A stretch of 7,058 nucleotides of DNA from Xanthobacteraceae bacterium (GTDB lineage Bacteria > Pseudomonadota > Alphaproteobacteria > Rhizobiales > Xanthobacteraceae): the NCBI GenBank assembly GCA_025929595.1, contig JAICQA010000138.1, forward strand, positions 1-7,058. The letters are read 5' to 3'. The translations under genes were made by a program, and so were the position numbers. Position 1 is the stretch's first letter. Each line of letters starts with the position of its first letter. This document shows positions 1 through 5,817 of this stretch, one piece after another. The notes below the pieces were generated by a model. That model was not told the DNA's origin, made no database searches, and saw only the letters and a program-made list of their open reading frames with translations.

Positions 1-377
1 CCGAGCGCGATGCCTCCGGCGGCCGCCATCGCATAGCCGAGGGCGACGCGTTGGAGGCTCGCCGACATGTGCCAGAACAGACCCTTGTCGATGCCGCCTC
101 GGTCGTAGAATGGATCGACGATTAGCCCCCACGTCTCATCGAGAACGCGCGACGGAGGCGGCAGCGTCGCGCCCGGACTGCTGCACAGGATTTCCCAGAC
201 CGTCAGCACGAGGCCGAGCACGACGAGCGGCGGGACAAGCCGCGCCGCGGCCGCCTGGAGACGCGCCGTCGCTCGCGCTGCAAGGTGCGATCGCTTCAAC
301 CGCAGCGAAAGCACTGCAGCCGTCGTCGGTTGAGCGGCGACGACGGCGCTTTCAGTTTTGACTGCGGGCAGGCTCAT
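1..377 (-). CDS. nrtB: NrtB-type nitrate ABC transporter permease, N-terminal part (runs off left edge)
   Basis: This is the inner-membrane permease of a nitrate/nitrite-type ABC importer (NrtB/SsuC/TauC group, BPD_transp_1 family). Only about 125 N-terminal residues lie in the window and the frame stays open at position 1. A polar Ala-rich cytoplasmic stretch (residues 1-47) precedes a first membrane helix at about 48-65. Next come the LPPPSRV segment (72-78) and a stretch with DPFYDRGGIDKGLFWH (88-103) followed by SASLQRVALGYAMA, all typical of NrtB proteins. The family is usually about 280-330 residues long, so more than half is missing. The ATG at 375-377 is preceded by GGAG and GAAG-like ribosome sites. 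A second ATG 11 nt upstream meets a stop after four codons. The gene follows the binding-protein gene by 49 nt and is probably cotranscribed with it; an ATPase gene would be expected further left. The family call is firm; the symbol rests on NrtB likeness and its NrtA-like neighbour. Confidence 0.85.
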   Translation of the reverse strand, partial: MSLPAVKTESAVVAAQPTTAAVLSLRLKRSHLAARATARLQAAAARLVPPLVVLGLVLTVWEILCSSPGATLPPPSRVLDETWGLIVDPFYDRGGIDKGLFWHMSASLQRVALGYAMAAAGGIAL

Positions 378-403
378 TTGATCTTCATCTCCGGCATTCG
401 AGC

Positions 404-425
404 CGCCCCGTCCGGCGGCGGGGCG
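404..425 (-). other. intergenic hairpin between nrtA and nrtB
   Basis: A perfect 7-bp GC stem (CGCCCCG at 404-410, CGGGGCG at 419-425) with an 8-nt loop fills much of the 49-nt gap between the binding-protein stop and the permease start. No T-run follows, so it is not a good intrinsic terminator. Hairpins in this position in ABC operons often protect the upstream mRNA and raise binding protein over permease; that role is inferred here. Confidence 0.4.
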
Positions 426-426
426 C

Positions 427-1758
427 TCAACCCAACTCAACGCGCTTGATCGAAAGACTCTTGAGATAGGCGCCGGGATCGGCCGGATCGAACACCTTGC
501 CGTCGAAAAAGGTTTCCTTGCCACGCGACGTCGACGCGGGGACCTGATCAGCGGGCACGGACAACGCCTTGGCCGCATCACGCCACATATCCTCGCGATT
601 GACCTTCTTGATGAGCGCGGCAGTGTCGAGGTTCGCTTCGAACTTCCCCCACCGGATGTCTTCGGTGAGGAACCACAGGTCGTGGCTCTGGAACGGGTAA
701 GACGCGAAGTCGCGCCAGTACTTCATGATGTGCGGCGAGTTCTCGACGACTTTGCCCGGAATGCCGTAGTCGAACTTGCCCTTCATGCGATCGGTGACGT
801 CGGCGACCGGGCAGTTGATCCACTGGCGCTTGGCGCAGATGGCCGCGACCTCTTCGCGGTTTTCCATCTTCTCGCACCACATCTGCGCTTCCATGACAGC
901 CATCAGGAGCGCCTTGGCCGCATTCGGATGCTTGTCCACCCAGGCGGCGCGCATGCCGAGCGACTTCTCAGGGTGCTTGTTCCAGAGCTCGCCCGTGGTG
1001 ATCGCCGTGTAGCCGATCTTCTGGTTGACGAGTTGATGATTCCACGGCTCGCAGACGCAGAAGCAATCCATTGTGCCAACCTTCATGTTGGCGACCATCT
1101 GTGCGGGCGGGACGACGATCGTCTCGACGTCCCTGTCGGGATCGATGCCGCCGGCGGCGAGCCAGTAGCGGATCCAGAGATCGTGGGTGCCGCCCGGGAA
1201 GGTCATGGCGGCCTTCACCGACTTGCCGGCCGCTTTCTTCTTTTCGAGGCCGACCTTGAACGGCCTCGTATCGAGGCCGATCTTCAGGTCCGCGTATTCG
1301 GCGCCGACCGAGATGCATTGGCTGTCGAGATTGAGCCGCGCGAGGATATACATCGGCGTCGGCACGTTGTTCTGCGTCACCTTGCCGGCGGAGATCAGGT
1401 ACGGCATCGGCGTCAGGATATGCGCGCCGTCGATGCCGTTGCCTTCGGAGCCGAGCACGAGATTGTCACGTGTCGCGCCCCACGATGCCTGCTTCAGCAC
1501 TTCGACGTCGGGCATGCCATACTTGGCGAAGATTCCCTTTTCCTTCGCGACGAAGAGCGGCGCAGCGTCGGTGAGCGCGATGAAGCCGAGATTGGCTTTC
1601 ATAGTCTCGGGGCCGGCTGCCTCGGCGATGTGAACGCCGAACGGAAATTCAGCTTTGAGAGTGCCGAGCAGCGCGGCCGTCCCGGCGCCGGCCTTGAGGA
1701 ATTTACGGCGATTGATGCCGACAGTGCTTGTCGGCCCTTTCTTGTCCCGGACGGTCAT
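427..1758 (-). CDS. nrtA: NrtA-type nitrate ABC transporter substrate-binding protein, Tat-exported
   Basis: This is the periplasmic binding protein of a nitrate/nitrite ABC importer (NrtA/CmpA family, 443 residues, normal full length). The N-terminus carries a twin-arginine signal, N-R17-R18-K-F-L-K, a hydrophobic Ala/Gly/Leu stretch and a likely cleavage site after A45-E-A47, so export as a folded protein by Tat is expected. The two-lobed domain follows. Residues that, from memory of the Synechocystis NrtA structure, contact nitrate appear conserved: W93 (ASWGATRDN), Q147 (LDSQCIS), H192 (GGTHDLW) and K265 (HPEKSLG). The bicarbonate protein CmpA is recalled to have an acidic residue at the Lys position, so nitrate or nitrite is favoured. 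The ATG at 1756-1758 is the only sensible start, because an in-frame TGA lies 21 nt upstream; AAGGA sits about 12 nt before it. The permease gene follows 49 nt downstream. A candidate sigma-54 promoter lies about 110 nt upstream. The specificity is an inference from the residues, not shown. Confidence 0.88.
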   Translation of the reverse strand: MTVRDKKGPTSTVGINRRKFLKAGAGTAALLGTLKAEFPFGVHIAEAAGPETMKANLGFIALTDAAPLFVAKEKGIFAKYGMPDVEVLKQASWGATRDNLVLGSEGNGIDGAHILTPMPYLISAGKVTQNNVPTPMYILARLNLDSQCISVGAEYADLKIGLDTRPFKVGLEKKKAAGKSVKAAMTFPGGTHDLWIRYWLAAGGIDPDRDVETIVVPPAQMVANMKVGTMDCFCVCEPWNHQLVNQKIGYTAITTGELWNKHPEKSLGMRAAWVDKHPNAAKALLMAVMEAQMWCEKMENREEVAAICAKRQWINCPVADVTDRMKGKFDYGIPGKVVENSPHIMKYWRDFASYPFQSHDLWFLTEDIRWGKFEANLDTAALIKKVNREDMWRDAAKALSVPADQVPASTSRGKETFFDGKVFDPADPGAYLKSLSIKRVELG

Positions 1759-1835
1759 GACGCCTGTCGTTCCTTCTCAGCGTTCGGTTGGGCCCGTATT
1801 CACCCTCTCCCGTCGCATGTGCGTCTCCCCGTCAC

Positions 1836-1854
1836 CGCTGCCTTGCCGACAGCG
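1836..1854 (-). promoter_or_regulatory. stem-loop in the predicted nrtA mRNA leader
   Basis: Read on the minus strand, CGCTGTC-GGCAA-GGCAGCG forms a 7-bp stem with one T-G pair and a 5-nt loop. It begins a few bases after the transcription start expected from the candidate -24/-12 promoter. Nitrate-assimilation leaders of some proteobacteria carry hairpins read by NasT/NasR-type antiterminators. I see no convincing second hairpin, no ANTAR-type hexaloop pair and no leader terminator, so this role is only a possibility. Confidence 0.3.
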
Positions 1855-1870
1855 TCTTTGACCCTTCCAA

Positions 1871-1886
1871 TTCAAGAGGCGTGCCA
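1871..1886 (-). promoter_or_regulatory. candidate sigma-54 (-24/-12) promoter of nrtA
   Basis: On the minus strand the sequence reads TGGCACG-cctc-TTGAA. The -24 block TGGCACG and the 4-nt spacer match the RpoN consensus TGGCACG-N4-TTGC exactly. The -12 block has TTGA instead of TTGC, one mismatch at a usually conserved base. It lies about 110 nt upstream of the nrtA start, in the only sizeable gap on that strand, which suits a nitrogen-regulated transporter. A start near position 1859 would give a leader of about 100 nt. Confidence 0.45.
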
Positions 1887-1990
1887 ACGCCGTCACGGGC
1901 GGCGGAATGCACGGCAGCAGGGATTTCGATGCGCGCGCAAAAATACGGCGGCGCCTATTTCGCCATTCTGCCCAAGCGCGCGGCGGGGCG

Positions 1991-2007
1991 TGCGAAAAGA
2001 ATGTGCA
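1991..2007 (-). promoter_or_regulatory. possible NtrC upstream activator site
   Basis: Minus-strand TGCAC-N7-TCGCA has the 17-bp geometry of NtrC sites (TGC-N11-GCA, consensus TGCAC...GTGCA). The left half is perfect and the right half matches 3 of 5. It lies about 105 bp upstream of the candidate -24 element and just past the IclR stop codon, a typical enhancer distance. A single degenerate site could be chance; the promoter at 1871-1886 is its main support. Confidence 0.27.
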
Positions 2008-2032
2008 GCTACAAAGCGTTAACGATCTGCGC

Positions 2033-2809
2033 TCAAAGCAGTCCGCCGATGGCGTTGCTGCACTCGTTCAGCGTCTCGATGACGGAATTCCGAAACGATT
2101 CCTGCTTGAAGCGGGCCGAGCTTGCCGAGACGCCGAGTGCTGCGACTTCCGCGCCGCGCGTGCGTACCGGGACAGCCACGGCCGCGACGCCCGCTTCAAA
2201 CTCGCCGTCCAGGAAAGCATAGCCGCGCTCGACGACGCGGGCGATGTCTTTTCGGATGGCCGCGCGGTCCGTCACCGTCGCGGGCGTGAATTTCTGCACC
2301 GGCGCGCCCGCCATCAAGTCCTTCGCCACCGCCGGCGGCCCAAAGGCGAGCAGCGCGCGGCCCATCGCGGTCGGCAGCAACGGCACGCGACTGCCGACGG
2401 TGAAGCCGATGCTCACCATGCTCCTGTCGCTGCCGGCATGCGCGACATAGACCGCCTCTTCGCCGTCGATCATGGCCATCGAGATGCCTTCGCCAACGCG
2501 ATGCGCGAAGGCGCGCAGCACCGGCTCAATCGACTTGCCGAATTGACGGCCCTGCAGGAATCCGCCCGCGAGCACGAGGATGCGCGGCGTCAGCGAGAAC
2601 ACGCGTTCCTTCTGCTGCACATAGCCGAGTTGCACGAGCGTGAGGACGAGGCGGCGCGTGATGGCGCGGTCGATGCCCGTGATGCGCGCGATCTGCGGCA
2701 GCGTGAGGTGGGTATTCGCGGCGTCGAACGCCTTCAGCACCGCCATCCCTTTGATGAAGGTCAGCGAGACGTCGCGGGTCGTGATCGGCGGTGTCGCTGC
2801 CTTCTCCAC
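2033..2809 (-). CDS. IclR-family transcriptional regulator, PcaR/PobR type
   Basis: This is a cytoplasmic DNA-binding regulator of 258 residues, normal length for the IclR family. The N-terminal winged helix-turn-helix is at about 15-75: SLTFIKGMAVLKAF, then LTLPQIARITGIDRAITRR and LTLVQLGYV. The effector-binding domain (about 85-255) has family signatures GSRVPLLPTAMGRALLA (139-155), DGEFEAGVAAVAVPV (201-215) and a C-terminal amphipathic helix. The HTH wording is closest to PcaR/PcaU/PobR regulators of aromatic acid catabolism. The start is GTG (2807-2809) with GAGG just upstream; no upstream ATG, GTG or TTG codon was found in frame. It is divergent from the Rieske oxygenase/ligase operon, with a 189-bp shared control region holding a PcaR-like palindrome, so it most likely regulates that operon and itself. 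It could in principle also affect nrtA, which lies downstream on the same strand after 274 nt. The effector is unknown. Confidence 0.9.
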   Translation of the reverse strand: MEKAATPPITTRDVSLTFIKGMAVLKAFDAANTHLTLPQIARITGIDRAITRRLVLTLVQLGYVQQKERVFSLTPRILVLAGGFLQGRQFGKSIEPVLRAFAHRVGEGISMAMIDGEEAVYVAHAGSDRSMVSIGFTVGSRVPLLPTAMGRALLAFGPPAVAKDLMAGAPVQKFTPATVTDRAAIRKDIARVVERGYAFLDGEFEAGVAAVAVPVRTRGAEVAALGVSASSARFKQESFRNSVIETLNECSNAIGGLL

Positions 2810-2864
2810 TGATCCTCGCGCGAAAATTAGAGCCGTTCTTGACAGCAGGCCGGAATGTGAAACG

Positions 2865-2894
2865 ATGACAAATATCGACCGTTTGCGCGATTAT
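2865..2894 (+). promoter_or_regulatory. candidate promoter of the oxygenase/ligase operon
   Basis: A -35 like ATGACA (2865-2870, 5 of 6) and a -10 like GATTAT (2889-2894, 4 of 6) are separated by 18 bp. The -10 falls inside the IclR-type palindrome. Initiation near 2901 would give a leader of about 98 nt. An alternative is the extended -10 TGTCACAAT at 2943-2951, which has a poor -35. The call is an inference from consensus likeness. Confidence 0.35.
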
Positions 2895-2900
2895 CGCACA
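2884..2900. promoter_or_regulatory. candidate IclR/PcaR-type operator
   Basis: TG-c-GCGAT-T-ATCGC-a-CA is a 17-bp near-palindrome with perfect inner arms GCGAT (2887-2891) and ATCGC (2893-2897). The core CGATNATCG followed by CAC matches, as I recall it, the site bound by Pseudomonas PcaR, GTTCGATAATCGCAC (11 of the last 13 bases). It lies between the IclR gene and the divergent catabolic operon, and covers the likely -10 elements of both. Confidence 0.55.
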
Positions 2901-2918
2901 CGCAATCGCATGGCGCAA
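2890..2918 (-). promoter_or_regulatory. candidate promoter of the iclR-type gene
   Basis: On the minus strand, a -35 like TTGCGC (2913-2918) and a -10 of GATAAT (2890-2895, 5 of 6) are spaced by an ideal 17 bp. Initiation near 2883 would leave a leader of about 74 nt before the GTG start. The -10 is embedded in the palindromic operator, which would allow autorepression. Confidence 0.4.
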
Positions 2919-2998
2919 ACGACTTCGGATTTTCATGCGGCCTGTCACAATGGCTCTAGAAACGCCGTGACGCCGGAAAGGAAGAGGAGCGCCACGTC

Positions 2999-4318
2999 AT
3001 GATGAGCCAAGAGCAGAACGATCTCTTGACCCGCGTGGGGCCAGGGACCGGCGCGGGCGCGGTGCTGCGGCTCTACTGGCAGCCGGCGGCGCTCAGCGAA
3101 GAGTTGATGTCCGCGCGGCCGGTCGTGCCGGTGAATCTGTTGGGTGAGCGGCTCGTGCTCTTCCGCGACAATGAAGGCCGCCTCGGCCTCATCGGCCGGC
3201 ACTGCCCGCATCGCGGCGCCGATCTCTGCTACGGCCGGCGCGAGGACAACGGCCTGCGCTGCCCGTTTCACGGCTGGCACTTTGACCGCACCGGCCAGTG
3301 CGTCGAGCAGCCGGCGGAGCCGGAAGGCAGCCACATGTACAAGCACATCAAGGCTGTCTCTTATCCAGTCATCGAGCGGAACGGAATCATCTTCGCGTAC
3401 ATGGGTCCAGGCGAGCCGCCGCCCTTCCCCGCGCTCGATTGCTTCGCCGCGCCGGAGAACCACGTCTTCGCGTTCAAGGGATTGTGGGAGTGCAACTGGC
3501 TGCAGGCGATGGAAGTCGGGATCGACCCGGCGCACGCCTCATTCCTGCATCGCTTTCTGCAGGACGAGGACCCGAACGAAGGATACGGCAAGCAATTCCG
3601 CGACCGCGCGGGCAATACCGAAATTCCGATGACGCAATTGCTGCGCGAATATCCGCGGCCGGAAATCAAGGTCGAGGAGACGCCCTATGGACTGCGTCTC
3701 ATTTCGCTACGTCACATGAAGGATGGGCGCAGCCACGTGCGCGTGACCAACCAGATCTTCCCGGAGGCGATCTGCATCCCGATGTCGAACGAGATGACGA
3801 TCACGCAGTGGCACGTGCCGATCGACGACACGAACTGCTACTGGTACTCGATGTTCACGAGCTTCAAGAAGCCGGTCGACAAGACGACGATGCGCGAGCA
3901 GCGCATGAAGGAGCATCGCCTGCCCGACTATGCGCCGATCAAGAACAAGCGCAACAACTACGGCTTCAATCCGGAAGAACAGGCGAAGCTCACCTATACG
4001 GGCATGGGGCTCGACATCAATGTGCATGACCAGTGGGCGGTCGAAGGACTCGGCCCGATCCAGGACCGCACGCAAGAGCACCTCGGCCGCGCCGATGTCG
4101 GCATTTCGCGCTATCGCCGCCTGCTGCTCGATGCGATCGGCAAGGTGAAAAAAGGTGAAGCCGGTGCGCTGCCCATGCGCGGCGACGCGGACGCGACCGC
4201 CTCGATCCGCGGACCGATCTCGATTGACGCCATCGGCAAGACGGACGATTGGGAAAATGTGTGGCGGCAGGCGGACGCGGGGCGCCGCGCCGACTGCCCG
4301 TGGGACGCGCAGACCTAG
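2999..4318 (+). CDS. Rieske non-heme iron oxygenase, phthalate-dioxygenase type, alpha subunit
   Basis: This is the terminal oxygenase component (439 residues, about the length of phthalate 4,5-dioxygenase). It would take electrons from a separate reductase and hydroxylate, dihydroxylate or demethylate an aromatic or N-containing substrate. The N-terminal Rieske domain binds a [2Fe-2S] cluster through C69-x-H71 and C88-x2-H91 with 16 residues between. The catalytic domain carries the mononuclear iron site D176-x2-H179-x4-H184 (D-P-A-H-A-S-F-L-H), with D356 in QDRTQEHLG as the likely third ligand. The LGPIQDRTQEHLG block near 351-363 is typical of this class, which usually works without a beta subunit. 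AGGAG ends 9 nt before the ATG at 2999; a second ATG follows directly, so the true start could be 3002. No reductase or ferredoxin gene is visible, so it must lie elsewhere. The GS-like ligase gene follows after 9 nt. The substrate cannot be read from the sequence. Confidence 0.9.
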   Translation: MMSQEQNDLLTRVGPGTGAGAVLRLYWQPAALSEELMSARPVVPVNLLGERLVLFRDNEGRLGLIGRHCPHRGADLCYGRREDNGLRCPFHGWHFDRTGQCVEQPAEPEGSHMYKHIKAVSYPVIERNGIIFAYMGPGEPPPFPALDCFAAPENHVFAFKGLWECNWLQAMEVGIDPAHASFLHRFLQDEDPNEGYGKQFRDRAGNTEIPMTQLLREYPRPEIKVEETPYGLRLISLRHMKDGRSHVRVTNQIFPEAICIPMSNEMTITQWHVPIDDTNCYWYSMFTSFKKPVDKTTMREQRMKEHRLPDYAPIKNKRNNYGFNPEEQAKLTYTGMGLDINVHDQWAVEGLGPIQDRTQEHLGRADVGISRYRRLLLDAIGKVKKGEAGALPMRGDADATASIRGPISIDAIGKTDDWENVWRQADAGRRADCPWDAQT

Positions 4319-4322
4319 AGGA
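4317..4322 (+). promoter_or_regulatory. ribosome-binding site overlapping the oxygenase stop codon
   Basis: AGAGGA begins inside the TAG stop (4316-4318) of the oxygenase and sits 5 nt before the ATG at 4328. The overlap suggests translational coupling of oxygenase and ligase, so the two proteins are probably made together. Confidence 0.6.
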
Positions 4323-4327
4323 CAACG

Positions 4328-5788
4328 ATGTTGAACGCGCGCGGCAATCTTGAAAGCGGTCTGGTCGGCAGCAAAGAACTGCTGTCCGACGAGCAATTCG
4401 CGCAGGCGCGCTCGGTCATGGACGAGGTGAAGCGGCTTGGGCTTGAGACCATCCGTCTTTCCTTCGCCGACCAGCACGGCGTGCTGCGCGGCAAGACGAT
4501 CGTGGCGGACGCGCTGGAAAGCACCTTCAAGAGCGGCGTGACGATGGTGTCGACGCTTCTCCTCAAAGATACTTCGCACCGCACGGTCTTTCCGGTGTGG
4601 AGCGGCGATATCGGCTTCGGCGCGGGCAAGCTCACCGGGGCGGGTGACTTCCTGATCGTTCCCGATCCGACAACCTTCCGCGTGCTGCCGTGGTCGCCGC
4701 ACAGCGGCTGGCTCCTTTGCGACGTCCATTACAAGGACGGCGAAGCGATGCCGTTCTGCTCGCGCTCGATCCTGAAGCGCGCGGTCTCGTCGCTCGCGAG
4801 CGCCAACAAGGCGATGGTGTGCGGGCTCGAGGTCGAGTTCTACGTCTTCAAGATCGAGAACGAGCGGCTCACGCATGGCGACGGCACATGGCCCGCGACG
4901 CCCCCCGACACGAGCCTGCTCGCGCACGGCTTCCAGTACCTGACCGAGTCGCGCTACGACGCGCTCGAAGACGTGATGGACGATCTGCGGCGCGCGGCGC
5001 AGGCGCTGCATTTGCCGGTGCGCACGCTGGAGGCCGAGCTCGGCGGCAGCCAGTTCGAGATGACGTTCGAACCCGCCGGCCCCCTCGCCCACGCCGACAA
5101 CATGATCATCTTCCGCTCGATGGCGAAGCAAGTCGCGCGCCGCAAGGGGCTGCACGCCACCTTCATGTGCCGTCCGCGCGTGGAGAATGTGATCGCAAGC
5201 GGCTGGCACCTGCACCAGTCGCTGGTGGACGCGAAGAGCGGCAGCAATCTCTTCATGCCGGGCGACGGCGGCGCGCTCACGCCCGACGCGGACGGATGGA
5301 TCGCGGGGCTGCTCGCGCACGCAGAAGAAAGCTGCCTGCTGACGACACCCACGATCAACGGCTACAAGCGCTACCAGCCGTTCCTGCTCGCGCCGGATCG
5401 CATCCAGTGGGGCCGCGACAACAAGGGCGCGATGATCCGCGGGCTAATGAACCCGGGCGACCGCGCGAGCCGCGTCGAGAACCGCGTGGCGGAACCGGCC
5501 GCCAATCCGTATCTCTTCTTCGCGTCGCAGATTCTGTGCGGGCTCGACGGCATCGAGCGCGGACTGAAGGCGCCCGAGCCGGTTGAAGACTCCTACTCCA
5601 GCGATGCGAAGGCCCTGCCCAAGAACCTCGCCGCCGCCATCGAAGCGTTCACGGCGAGCGACTTCTACAAGCAGAAGCTGGGCGCCGACTTCGTGCAGTA
5701 CCTTACGCACATCAAGCGCGCCGAATGGGAGCGCTATCTCGCGACCGTCTCCGAATGGGAGCAGCGCGAGTATTTTTCGCTGTACTGA
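4328..5788 (+). CDS. glutamine-synthetase-like ligase, probably gamma-glutamyl-amine synthetase
   Basis: This is an ATP-dependent carboxylate-amine ligase of the glutamine synthetase superfamily (486 residues). The N-terminal beta-grasp domain (about 30-135) contains FADQHGVLRGK. The catalytic domain keeps the expected metal, ATP and glutamate-site residues: E168 and E170 (GLEVEF), E237 and E244 (ELGGSQFE), H294 and H296 (SGWHLHQS), K347-R348 (NGYKRY), R371, E384 and R386 (RVENR) and NPYL (393-396). By motif alignment, the ammonium-site acids of bacterial GS (Asp50 and Glu327, Salmonella numbering) appear replaced by V74 and L354 (LLAP where GS has YEAP). The adenylylation-loop Tyr context of GSI is not recognisable. 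This pattern resembles PuuA, GlnA3 and aniline gamma-glutamylating enzymes, so an organic amine is the likely acceptor. It directly follows the Rieske oxygenase gene, suggesting a shared pathway. The family is certain; the acceptor is unknown. Confidence 0.88.
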   Translation: MLNARGNLESGLVGSKELLSDEQFAQARSVMDEVKRLGLETIRLSFADQHGVLRGKTIVADALESTFKSGVTMVSTLLLKDTSHRTVFPVWSGDIGFGAGKLTGAGDFLIVPDPTTFRVLPWSPHSGWLLCDVHYKDGEAMPFCSRSILKRAVSSLASANKAMVCGLEVEFYVFKIENERLTHGDGTWPATPPDTSLLAHGFQYLTESRYDALEDVMDDLRRAAQALHLPVRTLEAELGGSQFEMTFEPAGPLAHADNMIIFRSMAKQVARRKGLHATFMCRPRVENVIASGWHLHQSLVDAKSGSNLFMPGDGGALTPDADGWIAGLLAHAEESCLLTTPTINGYKRYQPFLLAPDRIQWGRDNKGAMIRGLMNPGDRASRVENRVAEPAANPYLFFASQILCGLDGIERGLKAPEPVEDSYSSDAKALPKNLAAAIEAFTASDFYKQKLGADFVQYLTHIKRAEWERYLATVSEWEQREYFSLY

Positions 5789-5792
5789 GAAT

Positions 5793-5817
5793 GCCGCCCG
5801 CTCATTCGACCGGCGGC
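5793..5817. terminator. weak hairpin between convergent genes
   Basis: GCCGCC (5793-5798) and GGCGGC (5812-5817) can pair across a 13-nt loop at the junction of the plus-strand ligase gene and the minus-strand dehydrogenase-like gene. The right arm lies inside the latter's last codons. Neither strand has a proper T-run, although CTTATC follows on the plus strand. It may slow polymerase from both sides, but it is a poor intrinsic terminator. Confidence 0.25.

Larger units (their letters stand above)
2880..2921. repeat. 9-bp perfect inverted repeat around the operator
   Basis: CGTTTGCGC (2880-2888) and GCGCAAACG (2913-2921) are exact reverse complements 24 nt apart. Their centres are 33 bp apart, about three helical turns. 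The left arm overlaps the PcaR-like palindrome and the right arm contains the likely -35 of the iclR promoter. Two ATCGCA copies (2893-2898 and 2905-2910) lie between the arms. The spacing suggests same-face protein binding, though this is not shown. Confidence 0.5.

Noticed and set aside
110..361. Plus-strand open frame of 83 codons
   Set aside because: It is antisense to the NrtB-type permease N-terminus, whose residues match the family well; the plus-strand product has low-complexity composition.
682..2022. Long plus-strand open frame (446 codons) antisense to the NrtA gene
   Set aside because: Its translation is rich in Arg, Ala, Asp and His with no recognisable domain, and it lies opposite a gene with clear family motifs. 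Such mirror frames are common in high-GC genes.
2011..2035. Short AGCG...CGCT hairpin after the IclR stop as a terminator
   Set aside because: The stem is only 4 bp with an 11-nt loop and no real T-run, so it does not support a terminator call.
2839..2844. Perfect TTGACA -35 box on the plus strand
   Set aside because: No acceptable -10 is found 16-19 bp downstream (ACGATG and its neighbours), so I preferred the ATGACA/GATTAT pair.
2526..2948. Minus-strand open frame of 140 codons running across the IclR start and the divergent gap
   Set aside because: It overlaps the IclR gene out of frame and shows no domain; the IclR frame carries the real helix-turn-helix.
3707..5320. Long minus-strand open frame (537 codons) antisense to the oxygenase and ligase genes
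   Set aside because: It spans two real genes and the gap between them, has antisense-like composition and no motif or plausible start context, so it is a GC-bias artefact.
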